This document shows, piece by piece, positions 1 to 9,141 of a stretch of 50,757 nt of DNA (positions are counted from its first letter, which is position 1; each line of letters starts with the position of its first letter). The notes beneath the pieces were generated by a model. That model was not told where the DNA came from. It did no database searches and saw only the letters and a list, made by a program, of their open reading frames with translations. The translations under genes and the position numbers were made by a program. Source of the stretch: Nitrospiraceae bacterium (GTDB lineage Bacteria; Nitrospirota; Thermodesulfovibrionia; UBA6902); NCBI GenBank assembly GCA_003599025.1, contig QZIL01000001.1, forward strand, positions 1 to 50,757. Direction: 5' to 3'.

Positions 1-1018
1 TAGAATAGAAAGCCAGCGATGTTGCCAGGACAGCTGCGGCAACGATAAATTGAGGTTGAATAAAAGGCCCTCCCGTGTTTTTTGTTTCCGCTGCCTGACC
101 ATGTTTCCCGGGGCTTTCCTGTTTTATGTTGTCGCTGCCTTCAGCCTCTCCTTTCTTTTTTATGAAACTTTCATGAGGCCGGGGCATGATTTTTCCGAGT
201 ATCCAGATCTCGGCAAGGAGAGTCGCGAAAGAAACCATGAAGATCGCCCAGCCCGAAAAATCATGAAAGAAGCCTTCCGCTGCGGCCCGGCCCATGGAAG
301 GATAAAGAACGGCCGTCATTGCAATACGGAGACTGTTGGTCACGATGGATAAAGGGACCGTTGAGAGCGTTATGATAATTTTCTTCCAGAGCGCTGCGCG
401 GTAAAAGTAGGCCGTCAGGATGCCCATTAAAAAAAGAGGTATAAGGTAGCGGAGTCCGCTGCACGCATCCACGACCTGCAGCTGCGTGAAACCGAGATCA
501 ATAATGTTCCCTTCCCGGTAAGCCGACATGCCCATGAGCTGAATGATCCTGATACCGATCTCGGATGATATCAGTTTTAGATTAAAAGTGAGTTTTGTGT
601 TGATGAAAACCGGCAGGGGAAAGAGGAAAAGAGACACAAAAAGCGGGAAGACCATAATCTTCGTTTTTTTCCATCCCGCATGTGTCCATAAAAGCCCCGC
701 AACAACAAGCCATGAAGAGAGGTAAGAGGTGAAATACTCTCCGGCAAGCTCTCCGAGCCAGAACAGGATAACTCCGGACATCACGACGAGCAACCCGAGC
801 CACGAGGGGACCGATGCCTCCTGTGACCACCTGTCCTTTTTCTCCCATATCAAATACAGCACGACAAACGGAATGAGGTAGCAGTAGTTGTAATCCTCTC
901 TTGCCCAGTCATATCCGATAAGCCATTCATAGGCGGAATAATACGTGACAACCAGCAAAATGGCGTATAACAATCCGTATACCAGGGGATTAGACCTTGC
1001 CGTGGACATCATCTTCAT
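1..1018 (-). CDS. Exosortase, 3' end beyond the window
   Basis: Integral membrane cysteine protease/transpeptidase that recognises C-terminal PEP-CTERM-like tails at the inner membrane. The minus-strand frame is open from the ATG at 1018 to the window edge (about 339 residues). Several hydrophobic helices carry the exosortase triad: Cys in VVDACSGLRYL (about residue 186), Arg in TNSLRIAM (about 231) and His in FHDFSGW (about 252). After about residue 280 a charged linker leads to another hydrophobic stretch at the edge, so a fused EpsI-like C-terminal domain may follow, as in some exosortase classes; this cannot be seen. The start overlaps the stop of the upstream deacetylase as ATGA, with AAAAGGAGAAC as ribosome binding site, so the two are translationally coupled. 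The deacetylase ends in a sorting signal and is the obvious substrate. The exact Xrt subclass is uncertain. Confidence 0.9.
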   Translation of the reverse strand, partial: MKMMSTARSNPLVYGLLYAILLVVTYYSAYEWLIGYDWAREDYNYCYLIPFVVLYLIWEKKDRWSQEASVPSWLGLLVVMSGVILFWLGELAGEYFTSYLSSWLVVAGLLWTHAGWKKTKIMVFPLFVSLFLFPLPVFINTKLTFNLKLISSEIGIRIIQLMGMSAYREGNIIDLGFTQLQVVDACSGLRYLIPLFLMGILTAYFYRAALWKKIIITLSTVPLSIVTNSLRIAMTAVLYPSMGRAAAEGFFHDFSGWAIFMVSFATLLAEIWILGKIMPRPHESFIKKKGEAEGSDNIKQESPGKHGQAAETKNTGGPFIQPQFIVAAAVLATSLAFYS

Positions 1019-3102
1019 TGTTCTCCTTTTCCAGTCAACTCTGCATTATGAGATTCGCAAGAGTTCCTCTTACTTTTATTCACCCTCCGCATACCTGTTA
1101 TTGCCAGCGCTCCGGTAAGGAGCAGGATGCCCCAAAGCCCCAGGGCCGGGACAGGGGAAGCTCCCTGGTCCTCATAAGGCCCTATATCAGGGAGACCCAC
1201 GACAGGATTCCCTTCGATGTCGCTTGGCAGGTCAACCCACTCTCCCACATCAATAGCAGGGGAGTCGAAGTTCAGGTGGTAATCACCCTGGGCGTAGGTT
1301 TTCGTGTATGTGATCCCGTCAACGGTTGTATGGTCAGATTTTATCCAGTCTAATTGCTGGGAAAAGGTGCCCCACTCTACGCCGAGCTGATTAAATTCAT
1401 CCACCAGCCATTCCATTTCCTGCAGGGTCAGATCTACGGGGAGGTTGTGTTGATAAATTACGATTACGCCGCCTGTGCCCCTTGCCCATCCGTGCAGGGC
1501 ACGGGCAGCCGACCTAATGCTGGTTTCTGAACCGTCGGTCTTCAGGTTCCATGATGAAAGCCCGTGTACGGCATAGACATTCATTGAATCGAGATAATAC
1601 GACAGGGCGCCGGAGCTGGTCCCTCTCGCCCCCTTGAGCGATGTGTTGTTCCTGAGATAATCAATCACACCTGTGTTCCAGTCCCCGAACCCGTAAGCAA
1701 AAGAAGTGACCGGCCGTCCCAGGTCTTCTGATATGGAGGTACAGGCATTGATCATCTCATCTTCATAAAATCTGCTCTGTCCCGTTATATCGAGTTCCGC
1801 CTGACACGGAAAGGATGAGCAGGATGTGTCCATCAGGGATGAAAGCCGGAGCAGGGATTCAGTAATATGAATATCCGTAATTGACCATCCCTTGCCTGAA
1901 ATTGCATTGACTAAATCAATGTATGTTTTGGGAGCAGACGACCAGTCGATGGTGACATTGTTCCACGGATTTCCCGTACTTTCCAGTTTAAGGCGTTTAT
2001 TTGTCGTCCCATCTATTGTGAGTCTATTGGTTCCGCTGTTTGTGGTCGATATCTTAAAAGCCTTTGTAAGGATAAGACTGTTATGAGAACCGCCGTGGCA
2101 GCCCACTTCATGCCCGCTATCAATCAAAGCCTGGAGCGAAGCTTTCTGGGCCTGCGAAAAGGGGACAAACCCGTAGACCGGGAAAAGCGTCCCCTTTACC
2201 CCGTAGTTGCCAAGGACCGACATCATATCAATGTAATGATTAACATCGTCATCATACTGAATACTCACTTGCGGGACAGGATACCTGTAGGATACAAACC
2301 TGGGACCGGTATTCTGTTCGGTGATGTAAATATTTCCGCCGAGGTCGGTGCAATTCGTCCCTGTGCATGAAAGAGAGAGTCCTGAACTGGCAGGATTGTA
2401 TGTTCCTCCGCCGAATAAGTTGTTACCGTAGCTGACGGCCCCGTTGTTCCTTGAATAAAGCGGCCCATAAACGCCGCCGGCGCCGAGAAAGATATTGTTT
2501 TTCGCTGTTGCAGTATTTCCACCAAATACAGTGATGCCGGCCGTTTTGTGGTTCAGAAATAAAGAATTATATATTGAAACACTGCCGGCGACGTCCACGT
2601 ATACTCCCCCCCAATCGGTTTCAGGCGTATCACTGAATATGCAGTACTTCATAATCACTCCGGATTGGCCCGCAAAAAACTGACTGTTTTTAAACCACAA
2701 GCCTTCAAATACCTGGTTCGTTCGTCCTTCTCCTGAATACATTCCGTCGCCGGTAAAGACAGGAGGTGCTCCCATACCAAATGCAGTAAACGTTACCCCT
2801 GCATAATAGGTCTTTAATCGCTCACCCCATGTCTGCCCGCGTCGAAATTTAATGATATCGCCGCCAGACCATACATGTGCGCCGATATCCGCGCAGGTCT
2901 TGAAAACCGGATCGACTCCTCCTGTGGTTGAAAATGTTTCCGGATCATATGTCATAAAATCAGGAATGCCGCCGGCAACATGAGTGTCCGTTACGGAAGA
3001 GTCGACATAATATGTAGCGCCCCATCCCTTCACCGGGAAGGCGAGGGTGGAAAGCACGGCAACAGGAAGCAGCACCATAAATTGATACAGCGTATTAATC
3101 AT
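1015..3102 (-). CDS. Secreted beta-helix/polysaccharide deacetylase with C-terminal sorting signal
   Basis: Predicted exported glycan-modifying enzyme of 695 residues. A signal peptide (about 1-29, ending near GWGA) precedes a right-handed beta-helix-like region (about 30-270) with short hydrophobic, Gly/Asn-rich turns. A NodB-type deacetylase domain follows (about 275-570): YDDD at 283-286 replaces the usual TFDD, the metal-binding H-x3-H is HGGSH at 336-340, and a late YQHN motif fits the C-terminal catalytic His. A segment ending DIGPYED resembles the end of other beta-helix proteins. The tail VPALGLWG, a hydrophobic helix and MRR form a tripartite exosortase signal, closest by eye to the IPTL-CTERM variant. 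It overlaps the upstream GT by 4 bp and the exosortase by 4 bp. The natural substrate is probably the glycan made by this operon. The altered first motif leaves catalytic activity unproven. Confidence 0.85.
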   Translation of the reverse strand: MINTLYQFMVLLPVAVLSTLAFPVKGWGATYYVDSSVTDTHVAGGIPDFMTYDPETFSTTGGVDPVFKTCADIGAHVWSGGDIIKFRRGQTWGERLKTYYAGVTFTAFGMGAPPVFTGDGMYSGEGRTNQVFEGLWFKNSQFFAGQSGVIMKYCIFSDTPETDWGGVYVDVAGSVSIYNSLFLNHKTAGITVFGGNTATAKNNIFLGAGGVYGPLYSRNNGAVSYGNNLFGGGTYNPASSGLSLSCTGTNCTDLGGNIYITEQNTGPRFVSYRYPVPQVSIQYDDDVNHYIDMMSVLGNYGVKGTLFPVYGFVPFSQAQKASLQALIDSGHEVGCHGGSHNSLILTKAFKISTTNSGTNRLTIDGTTNKRLKLESTGNPWNNVTIDWSSAPKTYIDLVNAISGKGWSITDIHITESLLRLSSLMDTSCSSFPCQAELDITGQSRFYEDEMINACTSISEDLGRPVTSFAYGFGDWNTGVIDYLRNNTSLKGARGTSSGALSYYLDSMNVYAVHGLSSWNLKTDGSETSIRSAARALHGWARGTGGVIVIYQHNLPVDLTLQEMEWLVDEFNQLGVEWGTFSQQLDWIKSDHTTVDGITYTKTYAQGDYHLNFDSPAIDVGEWVDLPSDIEGNPVVGLPDIGPYEDQGASPVPALGLWGILLLTGALAITGMRRVNKSKRNSCESHNAELTGKGEQ

Positions 3103-4046
3103 CGTCTCGCTTCTAACAGTTCTTCATATATGCGCTTAATCCTCTTCGCTGCGAATGCCGCATCCATCGCCTCAACGCATTTACTGTTATCCAGCAATGC
3201 CCTTTGTTTAATACGAGAAAGAAGCGATATAACATTGTCCGCGATGGTCATCGGGTTTCGGTCAGACACAACTACACCAAACTCCACTAGCGCTTCCCAT
3301 TCCTTTACGTCGCCGACGTCGACGGAAACAAAGGGGAGCTTGGCCGCTATCGCCTCCTTTATGACGGTAGGCGAGCCTTCTGACAAGGACGTAAGAAGCA
3401 TAATATCGCTGTTCCAGTATACTTCCCGGACACGTACACGATCGACATTTACCAGATGGACTTTCTCTACTTTGTTCCCCCTTCGTTCCAGCTCCTGACA
3501 TACGGCCTGAAAGAGACCGTAGTCCTTTACCTTTCTTGCCGGATCAGCCGGGAACAATACCCTGATCCGGCCTGGTATACTCGGCCCTGTTTTGTTCTCG
3601 CAAGATGCCGGGAGTGTGAAATCGCCAACGCGGATGCCGCACGGAATCACCTCTCCATAGCCAAGCCTCTCCCGCAGCCTCTGTGCGACGACGATAACCT
3701 TTGAAGCAGTTGGAGCTAAAAATCTGGAAATGTACCTTGTCGGGTTCACGAGCAGGTCCGTGCCATGAAAAGTAATGACTATGGGAGTGCGGACAAAAAG
3801 CAGAGAAATGAGAGTCAGTCCGAAATGGGCATGGACAACGTCATATCCGCCTCTCTTCACAACAGCCGGCAGGAGCAGCATCTCCTGCAAGTACTCCTTT
3901 CTTGGCCTGTGCCCTTCAATTACACGAACGTCTATGGTCAGCTCCGGGCAGGTTTCCCTCATCGACTCGACCTGTTCTTTCACAAAGGGGCTTACGGAAG
4001 GTCTCTTCGGGGTAGGATAGAGGTTGGTCACTACCAGTATTCTCAA
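3099..4046 (-). CDS. GT4-family glycosyltransferase
   Basis: Cytoplasmic or peripheral sugar transferase of the GT-B fold, 315 residues, somewhat short for GT4. The N-terminal domain begins MRILVVTNLYP and contains VVHAHFG and the acceptor-side motif TFHGTDLL. The C-terminal nucleotide-sugar domain carries SLSEGSPTVIKEAIA, which matches the EX7E signature of retaining GT4 enzymes. It would add one sugar to the lipid-linked repeat unit; donor and acceptor cannot be read from sequence. It overlaps the acyltransferase gene upstream by 4 bp and the deacetylase downstream by 4 bp, so it sits inside a tightly coupled operon. Confidence 0.9.
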   Translation of the reverse strand: MRILVVTNLYPTPKRPSVSPFVKEQVESMRETCPELTIDVRVIEGHRPRKEYLQEMLLLPAVVKRGGYDVVHAHFGLTLISLLFVRTPIVITFHGTDLLVNPTRYISRFLAPTASKVIVVAQRLRERLGYGEVIPCGIRVGDFTLPASCENKTGPSIPGRIRVLFPADPARKVKDYGLFQAVCQELERRGNKVEKVHLVNVDRVRVREVYWNSDIMLLTSLSEGSPTVIKEAIAAKLPFVSVDVGDVKEWEALVEFGVVVSDRNPMTIADNVISLLSRIKQRALLDNSKCVEAMDAAFAAKRIKRIYEELLEARR

Positions 4047-5101
4047 TGCCCTCTTTCCACCCTGTAGCTTCTCCCTCGTGACCTGCCCGTAATTATTGGA
4101 AGCTTATTGTTTATAATGTACGCTACTGGAAAAAGGACCAATATCGACAGCAAAACATAACTGCAGGCATAACCTATGTTCGGTGCGAGCGAATTGGGGC
4201 TTGTTCTAAACATTAAGTACGTAATAATATTGACTATGAGGAATCCGGCATCTTGAAGGAGAAAGAAGACAAGACTACTTTGTCCTACATAGCTGATCAG
4301 TCTAACGTTGGGGAGTCGCTTGGCAAAGGATATATATGCATATATACTCATAAGAGATGACATATAGAACAATAATGGATTGCCATAGGCTTTGTAATTC
4401 ATGTCCACCCGGTCGTTTATGAATCCGATACCGAGTCCGAATACAAGACAGATGAAGGCTATGCGAACATCAAACCCGGAGGTCAATAAGTAATCCTTAA
4501 GCAGGTAACCTAATCCATAGAATACGACTGCTGTAAAAGCAACATCGATACTGAATGGGAGTCTTACCGGTGAATATATAGAATCGATATACCCAATGAT
4601 TGAAAACAGCGCCAAAGCTGCGAGCACCATATGCTTTGATTTGATAATTGAATTCATCACAAAAAAAATTACTTCAGTAACAAATAAACAAGCCAGAAAC
4701 CATAACATGGAGTTGTGGGGAAGCCATCTGCTGTCGCCGATTCCATAAAGCATCCCTAGAACCGGTTTATAATACAGACTTTCAGGAATTGCGTGAGAAC
4801 CTTGATATATGCCGTATTTCCTGAGCAGGATCGGAAATAGCCAAACACAGTACATCAACAGGCCGAATGAAAAGTAAGGTACAATACGCGTCCTGAGTCC
4901 CTTTAAGAGAAATTTGCGAAAGCTTCCTGATGTATCTGCGTACTTACAAAACATCCCCGAAATAAAAAAAAATAAAGGCACATGGAAAGAAAAGATGTAA
5001 TGGTCTACTCTCTCATTTGTCAAGGCAGTGTGCCCAAGAAAGACGAAGAAAATACCGAGTCCCTTTAACGTGTCCAGCCATTTGATCCTTTGAGTGGTCA
5101 T
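4043..5101 (-). CDS. Membrane acyltransferase (acyltransferase-3 family)
   Basis: Multi-pass inner-membrane protein of about 352 residues that probably transfers an acetyl or similar acyl group to a sugar of the polysaccharide. The N-terminus has the family pattern: IKWLDTLKGLGIFFVFLGH with the conserved His after helix 1, then FSFHVPLFFFISGMF. About ten hydrophobic helices follow. I place the start at the ATG at 5101 because the open frame upstream to 5239 overlaps the polymerase gene and reads as low-quality Pro/Ser-rich sequence, while the 5101 start lies 7 bp after that gene's stop and begins directly with the conserved helix. It overlaps the next GT by 4 bp. Confidence 0.88.
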   Translation of the reverse strand: MTTQRIKWLDTLKGLGIFFVFLGHTALTNERVDHYIFSFHVPLFFFISGMFCKYADTSGSFRKFLLKGLRTRIVPYFSFGLLMYCVWLFPILLRKYGIYQGSHAIPESLYYKPVLGMLYGIGDSRWLPHNSMLWFLACLFVTEVIFFVMNSIIKSKHMVLAALALFSIIGYIDSIYSPVRLPFSIDVAFTAVVFYGLGYLLKDYLLTSGFDVRIAFICLVFGLGIGFINDRVDMNYKAYGNPLLFYMSSLMSIYAYISFAKRLPNVRLISYVGQSSLVFFLLQDAGFLIVNIITYLMFRTSPNSLAPNIGYACSYVLLSILVLFPVAYIINNKLPIITGRSRGRSYRVERGH

Positions 5102-5108
5102 TTTTAAA

Positions 5109-6566
5109 TCACCCTGAGAACGAAACCCCGCCTTCCTGTCTTTCCCCGTTGGGAATGGGTCTCTTGGCCCCGGCGCGGCTGCAAAAATAGCTGTACCAGA
5201 TAATGGACCACATGACGTTGAAGTACCATCGGTTGGCATTCATATGATCGGTCATGGAATTTACCGCGACCGCGGTTATCACGCCGAGACCGGCAAGATG
5301 TATGGCAAGCGCGGAGTGGTCGTTAATTGCCGTCCTTCGCACGTGGAAGAAGGAAATCAGCAGTCCAAAAACCAGCGCTGCATAACCCAGTCCCCCAATG
5401 AAGCCATAACTTACAGCATAAGCCAGGTAATCATTATGGACAAACGTTTTATTTTTATCACCGACCGACAGGCTCAGCCCAATACCCTCGGGATGTCGCA
5501 AGAGTTGGTCCACGCCGATCTCCCATAGAACGAGTCTATCGTCATTTGCTTTAGTCACACGATGCTCATACCGTTTTTTCAGGTACTCCTTGGTCGTAGA
5601 TGGAGCAACGTAGTATGTTATGAGCAGTATGCTGCAAACGGCTGCCGCAGACACGAGCACTCTTACTATATTGACCATACGAAAATGAGTAATAAATATG
5701 GCTGTGAGACCGCAAAGGCATGCAAAACCGCTTCCAAAACTGCCGGTACTAAGAAGAAGAAACGCGTTCAGGACCAGGCATGCTGCAGCCGTCAATCTGT
5801 ACAGCCCCTTGACCTGCGAGACCGCTACTGCACATGACGAACAAACCAGGGCTGCCAGTATAAACCCAACCTCAGTTCTCATGAAGCTTACGACCACCCG
5901 GCCCAATCTGTAATTGATGAACCCGTCTGAAATGCCCTGACCGTGCAATGAAGCTTCCCATTCATTAATAACAGTACCGAACAGGTTTGCCGAAATCAGC
6001 AGCAATGTCGAGGGGACAATCAGACAAAACAGCAGGCCCCGGAGGTCCGCGGCATGGTCCCTGCTGTCCCTTAGTTTCAGGTAGACCGCCGGCAACAACA
6101 GGAACGGCCCGAGAAAGAAATTGAACGCAAATGTTCCCTGCCGTATTACGCTGCGTATAACATCACCCGACATCCAGTTAATAGAGCTTGTAAAGATTCC
6201 AAACACTACAAGGGCGGTCGGCACATAAAGCCATTTGGGCAGTCTGAATAAATACCGCGTGTTAAAGAACACCAACCAAAAGGCAAAGACAAGATTGCAG
6301 GCAAACTTCTGCTGGGTCAGGGCTATGGGGGTTGCCGCTGCTATCGAAACAAGGAAAATCCACGGGCGGGGCGCGTTCCTCCAGAGCAGCGTTATCAGGA
6401 CCGAGATGATCAGAATGGAGCCATAGAGCACATACGAATTCCCGAGCGCTACGGATGCGGCAATAATTGCGAACCCAAGAAAAATCGCAGCGAGAGAGGC
6501 CCTTCCCCGGACCTCCCGGAAATCGACGCCGGGCGCAAGGGGCAGTGTATTTGCAAAATCGTTCAT
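5109..6566 (-). CDS. O-antigen ligase/polymerase (Wzy/WaaL-type) membrane protein
   Basis: Polytopic membrane protein of 485 residues with about 10-12 hydrophobic helices and a large loop in the second half. The periplasmic loop holds the family-typical short motif HNDYLAYAVSYGFIGG (about residues 390-405), preceded by a region with GIGLSL. Such proteins join lipid-linked repeat units or ligate them to an acceptor. Its place directly downstream of a Wzx-type flippase supports polymerase over ligase, but the two functions cannot be told apart by sequence alone. The gap to the upstream flippase gene is 17 bp. Confidence 0.85.
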   Translation of the reverse strand: MNDFANTLPLAPGVDFREVRGRASLAAIFLGFAIIAASVALGNSYVLYGSILIISVLITLLWRNAPRPWIFLVSIAAATPIALTQQKFACNLVFAFWLVFFNTRYLFRLPKWLYVPTALVVFGIFTSSINWMSGDVIRSVIRQGTFAFNFFLGPFLLLPAVYLKLRDSRDHAADLRGLLFCLIVPSTLLLISANLFGTVINEWEASLHGQGISDGFINYRLGRVVVSFMRTEVGFILAALVCSSCAVAVSQVKGLYRLTAAACLVLNAFLLLSTGSFGSGFACLCGLTAIFITHFRMVNIVRVLVSAAAVCSILLITYYVAPSTTKEYLKKRYEHRVTKANDDRLVLWEIGVDQLLRHPEGIGLSLSVGDKNKTFVHNDYLAYAVSYGFIGGLGYAALVFGLLISFFHVRRTAINDHSALAIHLAGLGVITAVAVNSMTDHMNANRWYFNVMWSIIWYSYFCSRAGAKRPIPNGERQEGGVSFSG

Positions 6567-6583
6567 GTCAATATAATCCTTTC

Positions 6584-7930
6584 CTAATCGATCTCTTCAC
6601 GACCCGTCAGGGCAATCAGGTCGACGTAAGCTGCAGCGGTTCTGGCGACGCGACCGAGCAGAGAACCGGTTACTACGGCAAGAAGACCTCCGGTCACAGG
6701 CAATAACAGCCATGTCGATAACCCGAAGACAGCGACTCCCGCGATGACGCTGCGGCCGTAGAGCCACGGTCTGCCGGTCGCAAAAAGAGTATTGATCGGC
6801 AGGAATGCAGCCTGCACAACGGGAAACCAGAGGCTGACCTTCATGGCTGGAATACCGGCAATATATTTGGGTATCAAATGAGGCACGAGTATATCCAGCA
6901 AAAATGAGCCCGTAATTGCTAACAGTATCATGGATAGCGTAAGTCCCACCGTTACCCAGGTTATCCGCGCATTGGCATTGCGTACGCTGCCATCCTGGGC
7001 CAGGGAGGTGACAACGCGCGGCGTCAGGACCTGCCATATTGCCATCGGCAGGGAGTTCACCGCACCCCCCATAATAGCAGCAACCGAATAGAGCCCCAGA
7101 GCAGATACGCCGCTGAGAGAGAAGACCAGGGCGCTTTCGGTAGCTGTCCAGATAGAAGTATAAAGGCTCCCCCAAAAACTGAACGGGAGACCCATCTTAA
7201 TCAGCTCCCTCAGGGCATTTATATCGAGCCGATAGCGTAGTTTGAGCGGCCGGTTTCTGTGGAAAAGCCATACCGACAGCAGCGACGGAGTTGAAGCGCG
7301 GGCGCAGAGTCCGTAGAATTTCAGGAATGGCAGCAGGAAGACCATTCCAAAGGTCATAACTGTCTGGACCATTTGAATCTTTGCCAGGGTCACAAAATGA
7401 TGCAGGGTACGGTAAGTCGAGGTAAGGTAGCCGCCATAAAAAACTCCCCAGCAGCAAACAGCCTGAGAGAGCCAGCCAAAAAAGCCGTAATAATCGCGGA
7501 CCGCTAAACTGTATGCCGCGCAGCACACAAACCCGCAGGAAACAATAACAGACATAAAAAGATTGAATGCCCCGGCCGCAGAGGCAATTGCGTCAACCTT
7601 TTCGGGCATTTCTTTGCCGACGTAATAAGGGATCTGGCGCCATAGCCCATCAAAAGTGCCAAGATGTAAAAACATAAGATACATTAATGGAATTGTAAAT
7701 ACGCGAAATGATCCGGTCTCCTCGGGGCCAAGGAAATGCGCAACCAGCAGCCCTCCGACAGCGGTGAGCGCTGATGATGTTATATTGCTGCTCAGAAGCG
7801 CCGCAACAGACCGGACTGTTTCGCGGCTTCCGGATATCCTTGCGCCAAGTCCACGGATACGGTTCTTCAAAATTGAAATATTTTCAGGGACCGTGACATT
7901 CGCTGCAATCCTGTTCACTTTCAGTTTCAA
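6584..7930 (-). CDS. Oligosaccharide flippase (Wzx-like, MOP superfamily)
   Basis: Membrane transporter of 448 residues with 12 or more predicted helices. It would flip undecaprenyl-linked oligosaccharide from the cytoplasmic to the periplasmic face. A soluble N-terminal stretch of about 40 residues precedes SVAALLSSNITSSALTAVGG, the usual first helix with small polar residues. GPEETGSFRVFTIPLMYLM and later PLYGRS-like loops fit polysaccharide transporters of the RfbX/Wzx class. It sits between a GT4 and the Wzy-like polymerase, the standard neighbourhood for Wzx/Wzy-dependent export. Confidence 0.87.
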   Translation of the reverse strand: MKLKVNRIAANVTVPENISILKNRIRGLGARISGSRETVRSVAALLSSNITSSALTAVGGLLVAHFLGPEETGSFRVFTIPLMYLMFLHLGTFDGLWRQIPYYVGKEMPEKVDAIASAAGAFNLFMSVIVSCGFVCCAAYSLAVRDYYGFFGWLSQAVCCWGVFYGGYLTSTYRTLHHFVTLAKIQMVQTVMTFGMVFLLPFLKFYGLCARASTPSLLSVWLFHRNRPLKLRYRLDINALRELIKMGLPFSFWGSLYTSIWTATESALVFSLSGVSALGLYSVAAIMGGAVNSLPMAIWQVLTPRVVTSLAQDGSVRNANARITWVTVGLTLSMILLAITGSFLLDILVPHLIPKYIAGIPAMKVSLWFPVVQAAFLPINTLFATGRPWLYGRSVIAGVAVFGLSTWLLLPVTGGLLAVVTGSLLGRVARTAAAYVDLIALTGREEID

Positions 7931-7956
7931 TTGATGTCAGTCCCGCCGTCTGCTCA

Positions 7957-9141
7957 TTAAATGTCTTTCAGAAAAATGCGCAAGGCCTTCCCCTGCTCTT
8001 TGTAGTCGAAAAAAGATTTGGCTGCTTCACGACCCCGTATGCCTATAGCCGCTGCAGATTCAGGATTATCGATGAGGTATTCCGCTGCCTTGCATATTTC
8101 CATGCCGGCCCCAGGCTGTACAAGCATCGCATTCTTTCCGTGCGTAAGGACCCTGTCTACATCAGATACACGGGAAGCAATGACGGGCTTGCCGGTCGCA
8201 AGAAATTCCCCCAGTTTGAACGGAAAGCCGGCATGCGCAAAGGAAAGGTCCACCCGGGTCATGCATGGTATGTCAGCGTTATTCAATAAGGCATAGTAGT
8301 CCTTTTCTTCCAGATACCCTTTGAAATCTATCCGCTCCTTGTGTGGAGATATCTCCCATCGGGTAAAAAATTCCTTCATTGCCTCACCATCGCCCCGTCC
8401 GGTGAGGACCAGGCGTACGTTCTTATATCTTTCTGCCAAAGCATCGAATGCATCGAGCAGTACAGAGATGCCATCTTTCTTGCCGAAGGTCCCTGCATAG
8501 AAAAGCGATACGGTCGAGTTCATCCTTTTCGGCTTCTCAGGGAATCGGTCCATGTCTACCGAAATCGGCATGATGTGAACTGGTACTTTCCCCTGCGTAA
8601 GTGTCCTGAACTTCTTTTCAAGGTATGAGCTTATGACGATGACACCCGCAGACAGGTCTCTGATTCGTGACGTAAGCCTGCTCGCGATGGTCCCCCTCAA
8701 GCTGTCAGAGACAGAGCGGGTAATCTCCTTTGCCAGATCAAAGTCCTCGACCACATCAAAGACGATCTTGTACCCGATTTTTTTTGCGAAGCTCAGAGGA
8801 ACAACGCTGTCAAGAAGCACGGGGCCGTAGAAATAGATGACGTTCTTGTGATCAGGCCGGAAGGCCCTTTTCAGTGCAGCAATCGTCCTGAGGTAAAGGA
8901 TGGGCAAGGCCGCAAACATTCTGCCCCGGAAAAGGTTCCCCATTACTGTCTCATAGGGCGTGCCGTCGTAGACCCCCGATAGGACGTTGTATTCATCCGA
9001 CTGGCGCTGTAAGATGACCCGGCTTGCCATATCAGGGTATTCTTTCAGTGCATTGATAGCATTCTGTATCCGTTTTGTCCCTGCCATTCCGAAGGGATAG
9101 GTGAACCCTCCCATAAAAATCAGATTGATCTTTTTAGTCAC
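7957..9141 (-). CDS. GT4-family glycosyltransferase
   Basis: Retaining glycosyltransferase of 394 residues with two Rossmann-like domains. The N-terminal part reads INLIFMGGFTYPFGMAGTKR, with a Gly-rich donor-side loop. VFDVVEDFDLAKE and VIVISSYLEKKF mark the interdomain region, and the C-terminal half holds LFYAGTFGKKDG, the nucleotide-sugar site, and HAGFPFKLGEFLATGKPVIA, a variant of the EX7E signature with Lys-Leu-Gly-Glu. It probably adds a sugar in the repeat-unit assembly line. It overlaps the acyltransferase gene upstream by 4 bp and lies 26 bp before the flippase gene. Confidence 0.9.
   Translation of the reverse strand: MTKKINLIFMGGFTYPFGMAGTKRIQNAINALKEYPDMASRVILQRQSDEYNVLSGVYDGTPYETVMGNLFRGRMFAALPILYLRTIAALKRAFRPDHKNVIYFYGPVLLDSVVPLSFAKKIGYKIVFDVVEDFDLAKEITRSVSDSLRGTIASRLTSRIRDLSAGVIVISSYLEKKFRTLTQGKVPVHIMPISVDMDRFPEKPKRMNSTVSLFYAGTFGKKDGISVLLDAFDALAERYKNVRLVLTGRGDGEAMKEFFTRWEISPHKERIDFKGYLEEKDYYALLNNADIPCMTRVDLSFAHAGFPFKLGEFLATGKPVIASRVSDVDRVLTHGKNAMLVQPGAGMEICKAAEYLIDNPESAAAIGIRGREAAKSFFDYKEQGKALRIFLKDI

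Noticed and set aside
1097-1353. Plus-strand frames opposite the deacetylase
   Set aside because: They are the reverse of a clear protein-coding gene and lack start signals.
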